Below are positions 8,924-15,919 of a stretch of DNA of 17,780 nucleotides, in pieces. The stretch lies in contig JBFHDX010000080.1 in NCBI GenBank assembly GCA_041584475.1, forward strand, positions 1 through 17,780. The letters are read 5' to 3'. Position 1 is the stretch's first letter. Each line of letters starts with the position of its first letter. Position numbers and translations under genes: made by a program. This stretch comes from JBFHDX01 sp041584475. GTDB taxonomy: Bacteria > Pseudomonadota > Alphaproteobacteria > UBA8366 > JADFVY01. A model generated the notes under the pieces. The model was not told the DNA's origin and did no database searches. It saw only the letters and a program-made list of their open reading frames with translations.

Positions 8924-8949
8924 CTTCGTGCGGCACCGCAAAATCGAAG
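8924..8949 (-). terminator. Compound hairpin downstream of arsC
   Basis: CTTCG (8924-8928) pairs with CGAAG (8945-8949), and inside it TGCGG (8929-8933) pairs with CCGCA (8936-8940). The structure sits about 60 nt past the arsC stop in the direction of arsC transcription. There is no T run after it, so a terminator role is only possible. Confidence 0.25.
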
Positions 8950-9007
8950 GTTAACGGGCGTCGCCCATGCGTTGAATGGCGTCGCAGACCGCTGCTCGCG
9001 CGGGTTG

Positions 9008-9490
9008 TCAGAGCACGGCGGCGATGGCTTCGAGGTCCGACTGCACGCTGACCGGATCGCGGTCCGCGAACGGGATCGTCACCAGGCGGGCAATGCGCTG
9101 TTCGAGGCGGTCGGCGACCGCCGCAAAGGCGTCGCGCACCGCGGCTTCGCCGCCGAGTGCCGTGGCCGGGTCGGGAAGGCCCCAATGCAGCCGTATCGGG
9201 GATCCCGGGAAGTCCGGGCAATCCACGTCGGCGCTGTCGCAAACGGTGATGACCAGATCCATGACGGGGGCATCCGCCGTCCGGAACTCTTCCCAGCTCT
9301 TGCTGCGCAGGCCTGTGGAATCGATGCCGCGCGATTCGAGTTCGGCCCACGCCATCGGGCTGACGCTGCCCGCCGGACGGCTGCCGGCACTGAAGGCCGT
9401 GAAGACACCGTCGCCCCAGTGACGGAGCAGCGCTTCGGCCATGATGCTCCGCGCCGAATTGGCGGTGCACAGGAACAGGACGTTTTGCAT
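9008..9490 (-). CDS. arsC: Arsenate reductase, low-molecular-weight phosphatase (thioredoxin-type ArsC) family
   Basis: The 160-residue product has the low-molecular-weight tyrosine phosphatase fold used by thioredoxin-coupled arsenate reductases. The CX5R loop is CTANSAR with Cys8 and Arg14 at the very N-terminus. Cys84 and Cys91 (ITVCDSADVDCP) match the relay cysteine pair of this ArsC class. GLPDP near 104-108 holds the general-acid region (Asp107). Together these favour arsenate reductase over a plain protein tyrosine phosphatase. The ATG at 9490 has a strong GGGAGG site 8 nt upstream; the open frame further upstream overlaps the divergent promoter region and is not supported. No arsR, arsB or acr3 gene is adjacent, so the rest of the arsenic pathway would be elsewhere. 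Confidence 0.92.
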   Translation of the reverse strand: MQNVLFLCTANSARSIMAEALLRHWGDGVFTAFSAGSRPAGSVSPMAWAELESRGIDSTGLRSKSWEEFRTADAPVMDLVITVCDSADVDCPDFPGSPIRLHWGLPDPATALGGEAAVRDAFAAVADRLEQRIARLVTIPFADRDPVSVQSDLEAIAAVL

Positions 9491-9515
9491 GCGGCGGCCT
9501 CCCGAGACTGGCGGG

Positions 9516-9524
9516 ATTGTACAA
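9516..9524 (-). promoter_or_regulatory. Candidate -10 element and palindrome upstream of arsC
   Basis: On the minus strand, positions 9521-9516 read TACAAT, five of six bases of the -10 consensus, about 26 nt before the arsC ATG. The same bases lie inside the perfect palindrome TTGTACAA (9517-9524). No good -35 hexamer is found at 16-18 nt. The palindrome could be a repressor site, but it does not match the usual ArsR operator layout. Confidence 0.35.
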
Positions 9525-9597
9525 CGCAAATGCAAACAAGTGGTTTCCGAGCGCGCCAGGGCTTTCGTACCCGTTTTGTTCGTGTTAGCGTGGATGC

Positions 9598-10083
9598 ATG
9601 AATGCCGGGGGGCAGGCCTCATGGATGCCGGTGGGACAGGCCGGCGAACTGGCGCGCGGCGTCATGCGGCTGCTCGCGGACATGGGTTGCGCCTGCCTCG
9701 TCGAATTCAGGCTCGGCAACGGCCGACGCGCCGACGTAATGGCGGTCGATCGCGGCGGCACACTGCTCATCGTCGAGGTCAAGACCACTGCCACCGACTA
9801 CCGGTCGGACCGGAAGTGGCCGGAATATCTGCCCTATTGCGACGCATTCTATTTCGCAGTTCCCGAAGAGTTCGACCGGTCTCTGCTGCCCGCCGGCGTC
9901 GGCATCATGGTCGCCGATGGCTACGGCGCGGCTATCCTCGAGACGTCGCCGAGCTTCACGCTTGCGCCGGCTCGACGCAAGGCGCTGACGTTGCGATTCG
10001 CGCGCACCGCCGGCAAGCGGCTGATGCTGCTCGACCGCACCGCACCTCCGACCCGGATACAGGCCGGGCTCATACCTGAATGA
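9598..10083 (+). CDS. mmcB: MmcB family DNA repair protein (PD-(D/E)XK fold)
   Basis: The 161-residue product matches the MmcB (formerly DUF1052) family, an alphaproteobacterial DNA repair protein with a restriction-endonuclease-like core. In Caulobacter it is linked to mitomycin C resistance together with ImuB/DnaE2-type mutagenesis. The catalytic PD-(D/E)XK residues are visible as Asp46 in RRADVMAV and Glu60/Lys62 in IVEVKTT. The downstream segment DYRSDRKWPEYLPYCD is highly characteristic of the family. The ATG at 9598 lacks a clear ribosome-binding sequence, and an alternative ATG lies 27 nt downstream. It is divergent from arsC, and its 3' end overlaps the convergent phosphoesterase by 14 nt. 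A full LexA box is not visible upstream. Confidence 0.92.
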   Translation: MNAGGQASWMPVGQAGELARGVMRLLADMGCACLVEFRLGNGRRADVMAVDRGGTLLIVEVKTTATDYRSDRKWPEYLPYCDAFYFAVPEEFDRSLLPAGVGIMVADGYGAAILETSPSFTLAPARRKALTLRFARTAGKRLMLLDRTAPPTRIQAGLIPE

Positions 10084-10810
10084 ACGACCGCGTTGCGTCC
10101 TCGAGGACGAGCGCGGTCAGCTTGCCGCCGTAAACGGCACCGGTATCGATGCCGATGCGGTTGTGGTGAACGTCGGGAATGTCGGACGGCGTATGGCCGT
10201 GCACGACGATGTGCCCGTGGTCGCGATCGGAGTTCAGGAACTCGTCGCGAATCCAGAGCAGGTCGGATCGCCTCTGGTCGGCCAATGGCCGCCCCGGCCG
10301 GACACCGGCATGAACGAACAGGTAGTCGCCCTCGCAATGCCAAAGGGCCAGACCTTCGAGGAACCGGCGGTGAGGCTCGGGAAGGCGGGCGGCGAACTCC
10401 GTGCGCAGCGCATCGGTGTCGAGCGACCACGTTCCGAAATCCCGGGCGTCGACGTCGTAACTGGCCAGCGTCGCCTCGCCGCCATTGATGGCCCAGCCGC
10501 CCCACGTGCGCGGAACCTCCAGGAAATGCAGAAGGAACTCCTCGTGATTGCCCATCAGAAAAACGCGCTCGAACCCGGGCAGCGGGTCGCCCAGCAGGCG
10601 GTCGATGACGCCGGCGGAGTCAGGGCCCCGATCGACATAGTCGCCAAGATAGACCGCAATCTTGCGCCGCGGGTCGCGGCTGCGCGCATCGGCCAGGATC
10701 GCGGCGTGCAGCCGGTCGAGCCGGGCCGCCTCGCCGTGGATGTCGCCGATCGCATAAACGACGCTGCCTTCCGGGACCGACGCTCGGCCGGTTGCAGGCG
10801 CCGCGCTCAT
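10070..10810 (-). CDS. PPP-family metallophosphoesterase (Ser/Thr phosphatase / ApaH-like)
   Basis: The 246-residue product is a calcineurin-like metallophosphoesterase of the bacterial PPP group. The metal-binding signatures follow in order: GDIHG at 22-26, GDYVDRG at 56-62, GNHE at 87-90, HAGV at 167-170 and HGHT at 204-207. The group includes bacterial protein phosphatases and dinucleoside tetraphosphatases, and sequence alone does not decide between them; the size fits the PrpA/PrpB-like protein phosphatases. The ATG at 10810 is 35 nt after the response regulator stop, on the same strand, so it may be the last gene of the redox two-component operon. The ribosome-binding sequence is weak. 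A role in reversing phosphosignalling is speculative. Confidence 0.88.
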   Translation of the reverse strand: MSAAPATGRASVPEGSVVYAIGDIHGEAARLDRLHAAILADARSRDPRRKIAVYLGDYVDRGPDSAGVIDRLLGDPLPGFERVFLMGNHEEFLLHFLEVPRTWGGWAINGGEATLASYDVDARDFGTWSLDTDALRTEFAARLPEPHRRFLEGLALWHCEGDYLFVHAGVRPGRPLADQRRSDLLWIRDEFLNSDRDHGHIVVHGHTPSDIPDVHHNRIGIDTGAVYGGKLTALVLEDATRSFIQV

Positions 10811-10845
10811 CCCGGTGCGGCCGTCAGGCGCCGCGCGCCTGCCAT

Positions 10846-11400
10846 TCAACTCCGGGGCGCATATTTGGCCAGGATGCGCTGCAGCGTGCGCCGGTGCATC
10901 TTGAGGCGGCGTGCCGTCTCCGAGACATTGCGGTCGCACTGTTCGTAGACCCGCTGAATATGCTCCCAGCGCACCCGGTCGGCGGACATCGGATCCTCCG
11001 GTGGCGGCGGCAAGGGGCGGTCGGTCTCCAGCAGTGCCGCCGTGATGGCGTCCGCGTCGGCCGGTTTGGCCAGGTAGTCCACCGCGCCCGCCTTTACCGC
11101 AGCCACCGCGGTGGCAATGTTGCCGTAGCCCGTGAGCATGACGATGCGCATGTCCGCACGCGCCGCCCTCAGGGCCTCGACCACCTCCAGCCCGTTGCCG
11201 TCGGTGAGCCGCAGGTCGACGACCGCATAGGCCGGCGGTGCCGTCCTGCTCGCCGTGATCCCCTCGGCGACGCTGGCGGCGGTCGTCACGTTGAAGCCCC
11301 GGTCTTCCATGGCGCGTGCCAGGCGGGTGCGCAGCGGCGCGTCGTCGTCGACGATCAGAAGGCGCTTGTCCCCGCCCGAAAGGTCGCCGCTTTCACTCAT
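10846..11400 (-). CDS. actR: Redox response regulator, ActR/RegA/PrrA family
   Basis: The 184-residue product is a two-domain response regulator. The receiver domain (about 13-125) has the acidic pair Asp18/Asp19, the phospho-acceptor Asp62 in AVVDLRL, Thr90 in VMLTGYG and Lys112 in LAKPAD. A Pro-rich linker at 129-137 leads to a Fis-type helix-turn-helix near the C-terminus. That segment, NVSETARRLKMHRRTLQRIL, is the near-invariant DNA-binding motif of the RegA/PrrA/ActR group, which controls respiration, carbon and nitrogen fixation and photosynthesis genes under low oxygen. The gene starts 9 nt after the stop of the sensor kinase gene. The same family carries the names regA, prrA and actR in different lineages; the symbol follows the co-oriented kinase-regulator arrangement. 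Confidence 0.94.
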   Translation of the reverse strand: MSESGDLSGGDKRLLIVDDDAPLRTRLARAMEDRGFNVTTAASVAEGITASRTAPPAYAVVDLRLTDGNGLEVVEALRAARADMRIVMLTGYGNIATAVAAVKAGAVDYLAKPADADAITAALLETDRPLPPPPEDPMSADRVRWEHIQRVYEQCDRNVSETARRLKMHRRTLQRILAKYAPRS

Positions 11401-11409
11401 CTCCGTCCC

Positions 11410-12759
11410 TCACTCAACGCCGATCCGGCGCTCGCCCGAACCCTGCAACTCCAATGCCTCAAGCATAGCGCGCGGCCAGCGTATGACAACCTCGGCGCCG
11501 CCCCGGTTGGCGAAGCGCAACTCGGCGCCGGTGCGCTCCAGCAGCGTCTGCGCGATGAAGATCCCGAGACCCATATGCCCCTCCTCGCCGGCCCGGCTCG
11601 AGACGTAGGGTTCACCGATGACCGCGAGGACGTGCGGCGGAAATCCCCGTCCGTCGTCCTCGATCGCGATCTCCGCTTCGGAGTCGGACCAGTAGACCGT
11701 CACCTCGACGCGCGATCGGGCGAACTGCAACGCGTTCTGTATCAGGGTCCCGACCGCCAGCAGGACCTCTGGGCTGCGAACCACGGCCGGTTCCGTCGCG
11801 CCGCTTTCCGCCTCCACGGCGATATCGAGCAGTACGCCGTCGACGCGGTGCGGCTCGGCCGCCTCGTGCACCACGGTGGAAAACGGAACCCGCTCGAATG
11901 CCCCGGCCCCCCGGGCCTCCGGGCGCCGTGACAGGTCGGCCAGGATCTCGCGACAGCGGTCCGACTGGCTGATGAGCAGGTCGACGTCGTCGGCGTATGC
12001 CCCGTCGCCGGCCAGTGATCGCTGCAGCTCCTTGGCCACGACCGCGATCGTCGCCAGCGGCGAGCCGAGCTCGTGCGCCGCCGCCGCCGCAAGGCCGCCA
12101 AGCGCGGTAAAGCGCTGCTCGCGCGCCAGCGCCTGGCGGGTTTCCGCCAACGCTTCGGACATGTTGCGCGCCTCCTCGGCGACCGACCATACGTAGGCGG
12201 ACACGAACATCGCGGCGACCGACAGCGATGTCCACACGCCAAGCAGGTAGGGCAGCGGCAGGGCGAACTCGCCCGGACGCCAGGGCAGCGGCATGTGCAA
12301 CGTCGCGAGCAGCGATATGAAGACGATCGCGAGCGCGACCAGCACGGCGGTCGCCGTGCGCGACAGCACGGTGGCGGAAACCGTCACCGGCGCCAGGATC
12401 AGGATGATGAAGGGGTTGAGCAGCCCCCCGGTCAGGAACAGCAGCGTGCCCAGCTGGACGACGTCGAACCCGAGCACGAGGGCGGCTTCCTGATCGCCGA
12501 GGCGTGCTTTGGGGGACCGTCGCCACGCCAGCCAGATATTGGAGGCGGCGAGCGCACCGATGGCCGCAAAGCAGGGTGACAGTGGCACCTCGAAGTCGAA
12601 GCCGTACTGGACGACGACGACCGTGATCGCCTGGCCGGCGGCGGCGATCCAGCGAATCATGGTCAGCGTTCCGACGCGCAGCCGGCCGGTATGTCCCGGA
12701 TCGACCCTGTGTCGTTTGATCGGCAGTCGTCTGCGGGTCGGGTGCTCGTTCGTGTCCAT
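11410..12759 (-). CDS. actS: Redox sensor histidine kinase, ActS/RegB/PrrB family
   Basis: The 449-residue inner-membrane kinase senses respiratory or quinone redox state and phosphorylates the regulator encoded next to it. The N-terminal half contains about six hydrophobic segments (35-190). It includes the quinone-binding motif GGxxNPF as GGLLNPF at 111-117. The H-box AAAAHELGSPLATI carries the phosphorylated His229. Cys269 in SDRCREIL corresponds to the redox-active cysteine of RegB. The kinase ATP-binding boxes follow: N-box around NALQFA (342-347), G1 DDGRGF (369-374) and G2 GLGI (397-400). The start at 12759 has an AGGA ribosome-binding sequence. All sensing residues are kept, so a functional redox switch is expected. 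It lies 63 nt downstream of cobT on the same strand. Confidence 0.94.
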   Translation of the reverse strand: MDTNEHPTRRRLPIKRHRVDPGHTGRLRVGTLTMIRWIAAAGQAITVVVVQYGFDFEVPLSPCFAAIGALAASNIWLAWRRSPKARLGDQEAALVLGFDVVQLGTLLFLTGGLLNPFIILILAPVTVSATVLSRTATAVLVALAIVFISLLATLHMPLPWRPGEFALPLPYLLGVWTSLSVAAMFVSAYVWSVAEEARNMSEALAETRQALAREQRFTALGGLAAAAAHELGSPLATIAVVAKELQRSLAGDGAYADDVDLLISQSDRCREILADLSRRPEARGAGAFERVPFSTVVHEAAEPHRVDGVLLDIAVEAESGATEPAVVRSPEVLLAVGTLIQNALQFARSRVEVTVYWSDSEAEIAIEDDGRGFPPHVLAVIGEPYVSSRAGEEGHMGLGIFIAQTLLERTGAELRFANRGGAEVVIRWPRAMLEALELQGSGERRIGVE

Positions 12760-12822
12760 CGTTTCCGGTTCCTGTCGGGTCGCGCGTCCTGCCGCCCTGT
12801 TTCGCGCCGATCCGGTCCTCGA

Positions 12823-13842
12823 TCAAGTCCGGTCCGAGACGCCAGCCTCTTCGAACGTCGCCATCCCGGTATGGCATGCGACGGCGGCACGCAATAAACC
12901 GAGCGCCAGGGCGGCACCCGACCCCTCGCCGAGGCGCATGCCCAGATCAAGCAACGGCTGCTTGTCGATGGCTTGCAGCAGCCGCCGATGCCCGGGCTCG
13001 GCCGAGCGATGGGCGACCACGCAATGCTCGAGGAGCCCCCGATCGATGCGGTGCAATACCGCTGCCGCGGCGGTACTTGCGAAGCCGTCGAGAATCACGG
13101 GCACGCGGCCCATCCGTGCCGCGATCACCGCGCCCACGATGGCAGCGAGCTCGCGGCCGCCAAGCCGGCGCAGAACATCGAACGGATCGTCCAGCGCGGT
13201 TCGGTGCAGCGCGACGGCCTCCTCAATGACGGCGATCTTGCGGTCGAGGGCCCGGCCCTGCACGCCTGTGCCCGGCCCGGCCCAATCGGCCGATCCGCCG
13301 CCGAACAGGGCAAGGCAAAGCGCCGCAGCGCTGGTCGTATTGCCGATTCCCATCTCGCCTAGACACAGGACGTCGATGCCCTCTTCGACCGCCGTCATGC
13401 CGTAGGCCATTGCTCGCACGCACGCCGCTTCCTCCATCGCCGCGCCCTGTGTGAAGTCGAGAGTCGGCTGCTCGAGCGCCATTTCGTACACGCGCAACTC
13501 GGCGTCGAAGGTCAGGCACAGCTGATTTATCGCCGCGCCGCCGGACTGGAAATTGGCGACCATCTGTGCCGTGACCTCGGCCGGATACGCGGAAACGCCT
13601 CGAGCGGCAACGCCGTGATTGCCGGCGAAAACCGCAACGCGCGGCCGCGTGACCTTGGGCGGATGACGGCCCTGCCAGCGCGCCGCCCATACGGTCAGAT
13701 CCTCCAGCCGCGCGAGCGCACCCGGCGGCTTCGTGAGCCGGCTTTCACGCGCCATCGCGGCAGCCGCCGCCGACTCGTCCGGTCCCGGCAGCTCCCGCAG
13801 GATGCGGCGCATCTCCTCGAACGAAGTGCTGGCTTCTCGCAC
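12823..13842 (-). CDS. cobT: Nicotinate-nucleotide--dimethylbenzimidazole phosphoribosyltransferase
   Basis: This cytosolic enzyme transfers phosphoribose from nicotinate mononucleotide to 5,6-dimethylbenzimidazole to give alpha-ribazole phosphate, the lower-ligand precursor of cobalamin. The 339-residue product matches the family length. Family signatures include FAGNHGVAARGVSAYP, CLGEMGIGNTTSAAA and LGMRLGEGSGAALA, where Glu306 corresponds to the catalytic glutamate. The start is a GTG at 13842 with GGAGAGG 6 nt upstream; a later ATG (codon 11) is less likely because conserved sequence precedes it. The gene is called cobU in Pseudomonas nomenclature. It is divergent from the cobS operon across 123 nt, so both halves of nucleotide-loop assembly may be controlled from one region. 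Confidence 0.96.
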   Translation of the reverse strand: MREASTSFEEMRRILRELPGPDESAAAAAMARESRLTKPPGALARLEDLTVWAARWQGRHPPKVTRPRVAVFAGNHGVAARGVSAYPAEVTAQMVANFQSGGAAINQLCLTFDAELRVYEMALEQPTLDFTQGAAMEEAACVRAMAYGMTAVEEGIDVLCLGEMGIGNTTSAAALCLALFGGGSADWAGPGTGVQGRALDRKIAVIEEAVALHRTALDDPFDVLRRLGGRELAAIVGAVIAARMGRVPVILDGFASTAAAAVLHRIDRGLLEHCVVAHRSAEPGHRRLLQAIDKQPLLDLGMRLGEGSGAALALGLLRAAVACHTGMATFEEAGVSDRT

Positions 13843-13905
13843 CGGTCCTCTCCGTTTTCGGCGGAGCCGGGCCTCAAGGGTCTGTCTAGCCCGTCCCGCC
13901 TGTCC

Positions 13906-13911
13906 TATAAC
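13906..13911 (+). promoter_or_regulatory. Candidate -10 element for the cobS operon
   Basis: TATAAC matches five of six -10 consensus bases and lies 54 nt before the cobS ATG, in the 123-nt gap shared with divergent cobT. No convincing -35 hexamer is found at 16-18 nt upstream, so an activator may be needed. Confidence 0.3.
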
Positions 13912-13920
13912 AGCATCGTG

Positions 13921-13936
13921 CCTGCCTCGGGGCAGG
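13921..13936 (+). promoter_or_regulatory. Small tight hairpin in the cobS leader
   Basis: CCTGCC (13921-13926) and GGCAGG (13931-13936) form a perfect 6-bp stem around the tetraloop TCGG, 10-15 nt downstream of the candidate -10. It would sit at the 5' end of the cobS transcript and may protect it. The leader is too short for a complete cobalamin riboswitch. Confidence 0.35.
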
Positions 13937-13965
13937 AAAATCGGTCAGCGGGAGTGCCGTTCCTG

Positions 13966-14739
13966 ATGAGCGACCGCGAGACCGCCGCGAATGCCGGTGC
14001 CTTCAGAAGAAGCGCCGATTCGTTGGCGGTCGCCACGATGTTCCTGACGCGCCTGCCGGTGCGTGCGCGTCACACCCACGTCGCGGCTGCCGCGGCCGCC
14101 TTTCCGCTCGTCGGGCTCGTCGTCGGTGCGCTCGGCGGCGCGACGTATTGGCTGGCCGCGACGACTGGCCTGCCGCCAACGGCGTCAGCGTTCTCCGCGA
14201 TCGCCGCGACGGTGCTCGCGACCGGTGCGCTGCACGAGGACGGCCTCGCCGATGCCGCCGACGGGTTGGCGGGGGCGACGCCCGACGACGCGATCCGCAT
14301 CATGCGCGACAGCCGGACGGGCACCTACGGTGTGCTGGCATTGCTGTTCGGCGTCGGTCTTCGGGTTGCGGCCCTGGCCGCGATCGCCGATAGCGAGGCG
14401 GTGTTCCGTGCGATGCTTGCTGCCGGTGCGCTGTCGCGTGCCGCGATGCCACCGGCGATGTTGTGGCTGCGGCCGGCCGCCGGGACGGGACTTGCGGCGA
14501 CGGCCGGACGGCCGGGTGCCGGCGGCGTGACGGTCGCCGTCTGCATCGGGGCGGTGGCCGCCGTGATCGTCCCCGGTTTGCCGGAGGCCGCGGCCGCGAT
14601 TGCCGCCGCCGCCGGTGCCGCGCTGCTGGTGGCCGTGCTTGCGCGGCGGCGACTGGGCGGCTACACCGGCGATGTGCTGGGGGCGATCCAGCAGGCGTCG
14701 GAAGTCGCGGTTCTCTTGGTAATCGCCGCGATGCTGTAG
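13966..14739 (+). CDS. cobS: Adenosylcobinamide-GDP ribazoletransferase (cobalamin synthase)
   Basis: This inner-membrane enzyme joins adenosylcobinamide-GDP and alpha-ribazole (phosphate) to make adenosylcobalamin (phosphate), the final assembly step. The 257-residue product is largely hydrophobic with several Ala/Val/Leu-rich helices. It keeps the metal-binding segment HEDGLADAADG at 90-100 and DSRTGTYG at 115-122. The C-terminal GGYTGDVLGAIQQASE is also diagnostic of the family. The ATG at 13966 is preceded by GGGAG at 11 nt; a GTG 12 nt upstream would leave no room for that site. It is the first gene of a co-directional cobalamin cluster; the next gene starts 17 nt after its stop. Confidence 0.95.
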   Translation: MSDRETAANAGAFRRSADSLAVATMFLTRLPVRARHTHVAAAAAAFPLVGLVVGALGGATYWLAATTGLPPTASAFSAIAATVLATGALHEDGLADAADGLAGATPDDAIRIMRDSRTGTYGVLALLFGVGLRVAALAAIADSEAVFRAMLAAGALSRAAMPPAMLWLRPAAGTGLAATAGRPGAGGVTVAVCIGAVAAVIVPGLPEAAAAIAAAAGAALLVAVLARRRLGGYTGDVLGAIQQASEVAVLLVIAAML

Positions 14740-14756
14740 GGTTTCGGAGGGATGCG

Positions 14757-15395
14757 ATGGAGACGACCGTGACCCGCTGGTGGTGGGTCCGACACGCGCC
14801 GGTCCCGAACCCGGAGGCCCGTTGCTACGGCCAGACGGACCCGACGTGCGACATCTCCGATGTCGAGGCGTTCCGTGGCCTCAGCGCGATGTTGCCGGCC
14901 GGTGCCGTGCTCGTCACGAGCGATCTGACACGCACCAAGATGACCGCATCGGCGATCGCAGCCGCAGGGCTCGACCTGCCCGGGCCGATCGAGGAGCCGT
15001 CGTTGCGCGAGCAATCGTTCGGGGACTGGCAGGGCATGCGTTATACGGACATCTATGCGCAGCGGGGCGGTCGTCACCCCTTTTGGCTCGCGCCGGCGTT
15101 CGAGCGACCGCCGGGCGGCGAGAGTTTCGCCGATGTCCTGGCGCGGCTTGCCCCGACGGTCACCCGGCTGACGCGCGACCATGCAGGCCGCGACATCGTC
15201 TCGGTCGGCCATGGCGGAACGGTGCGGGCGGCGCTGACGATCGCGCTCGACCTGCACCCGGAGACGGCCCTCAGCTTCACGGTCGAGAACCTGTCGTTGA
15301 CCCGCATCGACCATATCTCAGGGCCGAACGGTGCCGCGCAATGGCGCGTGGTAACGGTCAACCACCGGCCCCGCATCAACGGCCTTGCGGACTAG
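14757..15395 (+). CDS. cobC: Histidine phosphatase, probable alpha-ribazole phosphatase (CobC-like)
   Basis: The 212-residue product belongs to the histidine phosphatase (phosphoglycerate mutase-like) superfamily. The phospho-acceptor is His13 in WVRHAP. The supporting residues are Arg59 in SDLTRTKMTA, Glu85 in SLREQSFGDWQG and His152 in VGHGGTVRAA. The wording LREQSFGDWQG resembles alpha-ribazole phosphatases, and the position between cobS and cobP supports removal of the phosphate from alpha-ribazole phosphate or adenosylcobalamin phosphate. The superfamily is broad, so substrate assignment rests mostly on context. The ATG at 14757 has a clear GGAGGG site 5 nt upstream. It is followed after 5 nt by a gene of unknown function. 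Confidence 0.85.
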   Translation: METTVTRWWWVRHAPVPNPEARCYGQTDPTCDISDVEAFRGLSAMLPAGAVLVTSDLTRTKMTASAIAAAGLDLPGPIEEPSLREQSFGDWQGMRYTDIYAQRGGRHPFWLAPAFERPPGGESFADVLARLAPTVTRLTRDHAGRDIVSVGHGGTVRAALTIALDLHPETALSFTVENLSLTRIDHISGPNGAAQWRVVTVNHRPRINGLAD

Positions 15396-15400
15396 CGCCG

Positions 15401-15919
15401 ATGCAGGCATCGCTGTTCGACGCCATCAACATCGCGGGCCTCGTCGCCCTTCTTGGTCTGTTCTTCGTCATGCTGCGCTATCGCAGGCAGCCGGGCAGAC
15501 AGCGACAGGAGCGCGATATGGCGTACGAATGGGTCGCGGAGCCAGCGCACCGCGCGGCACCGGAACTGCTCGCGAAGTTCGGCCCTGACGCGCCACGCGG
15601 CAAGGACATAACATTGGTGCGCATGGGCTTCTTCAACGCCGGCACGAGCGAAATCCTGCCGGACGAGACGGTGCGGCCACTCGCGGTGCTGTTTCCGGAA
15701 GGCACCAGGGTCCTGCTGGCGCGCTTCGGCGAGGCGGTCAAGAACGATCGCCCGCAGCCGCCACCGCCGGTCGCCGGCGAGGCGCGCGTCGAGTTCCCGC
15801 CCTTCGCACTCGCGCCGGGTGGTGTCGTCGTGTTCAATCTGGCGGTTTCCGGTAACGCTCGTCCGCGCGGTATCGAGGGGACGATTCGCGGAATAGACTC
15901 CTTGCGGCGCCTCGCATGA
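15401..15919 (+). CDS. Unrecognised one-TM protein inside the cobalamin operon
   Basis: I cannot assign a function to this 172-residue protein. It has one N-terminal membrane helix (about residues 7-24, INIAGLVALLGLFFVML) followed by Arg-rich RYRRQPGRQRQ, so by the positive-inside rule the C-terminal domain should be cytoplasmic. The domain contains LVRMGFFNAGTSEILPDE and a Pro-rich stretch (PQPPPP). The rest looks beta-rich, as in small Ig-like domains. It starts 5 nt after the phosphatase stop and its stop overlaps the cobP start by 4 nt (ATGA), so it is translated together with cobalamin genes. A membrane link for the nucleotide-loop assembly enzymes is conceivable but untested, and it may be an unrelated passenger. 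Confidence 0.8.
   Translation: MQASLFDAINIAGLVALLGLFFVMLRYRRQPGRQRQERDMAYEWVAEPAHRAAPELLAKFGPDAPRGKDITLVRMGFFNAGTSEILPDETVRPLAVLFPEGTRVLLARFGEAVKNDRPQPPPPVAGEARVEFPPFALAPGGVVVFNLAVSGNARPRGIEGTIRGIDSLRRLA

Larger units (their letters stand above)
8577..9007. other. 431-nt intergenic region upstream of the stator-like operon
   Basis: No convincing gene lies between the MotA/TolQ/ExbB start (8576) and the arsC stop (9008). The part from about 8780 to 8900 is visibly richer in A and T than its surroundings and probably holds the minus-strand promoter. It contains a near-palindrome (8823-8842), a possible 19-codon ORF on the plus strand (8811-8870), a pair of ACCGGCA direct repeats spaced 20 nt (8646-8652 and 8666-8672), and a compound hairpin at 8924-8949 about 60 nt beyond arsC. 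Confidence 0.6.

Noticed and set aside
13943..13958. B12-box-like sequence before cobS.
   Set aside because: About 11 of 16 consensus positions match, but the core GGAGACC is not kept and the region is too short for the rest of a cobalamin riboswitch.
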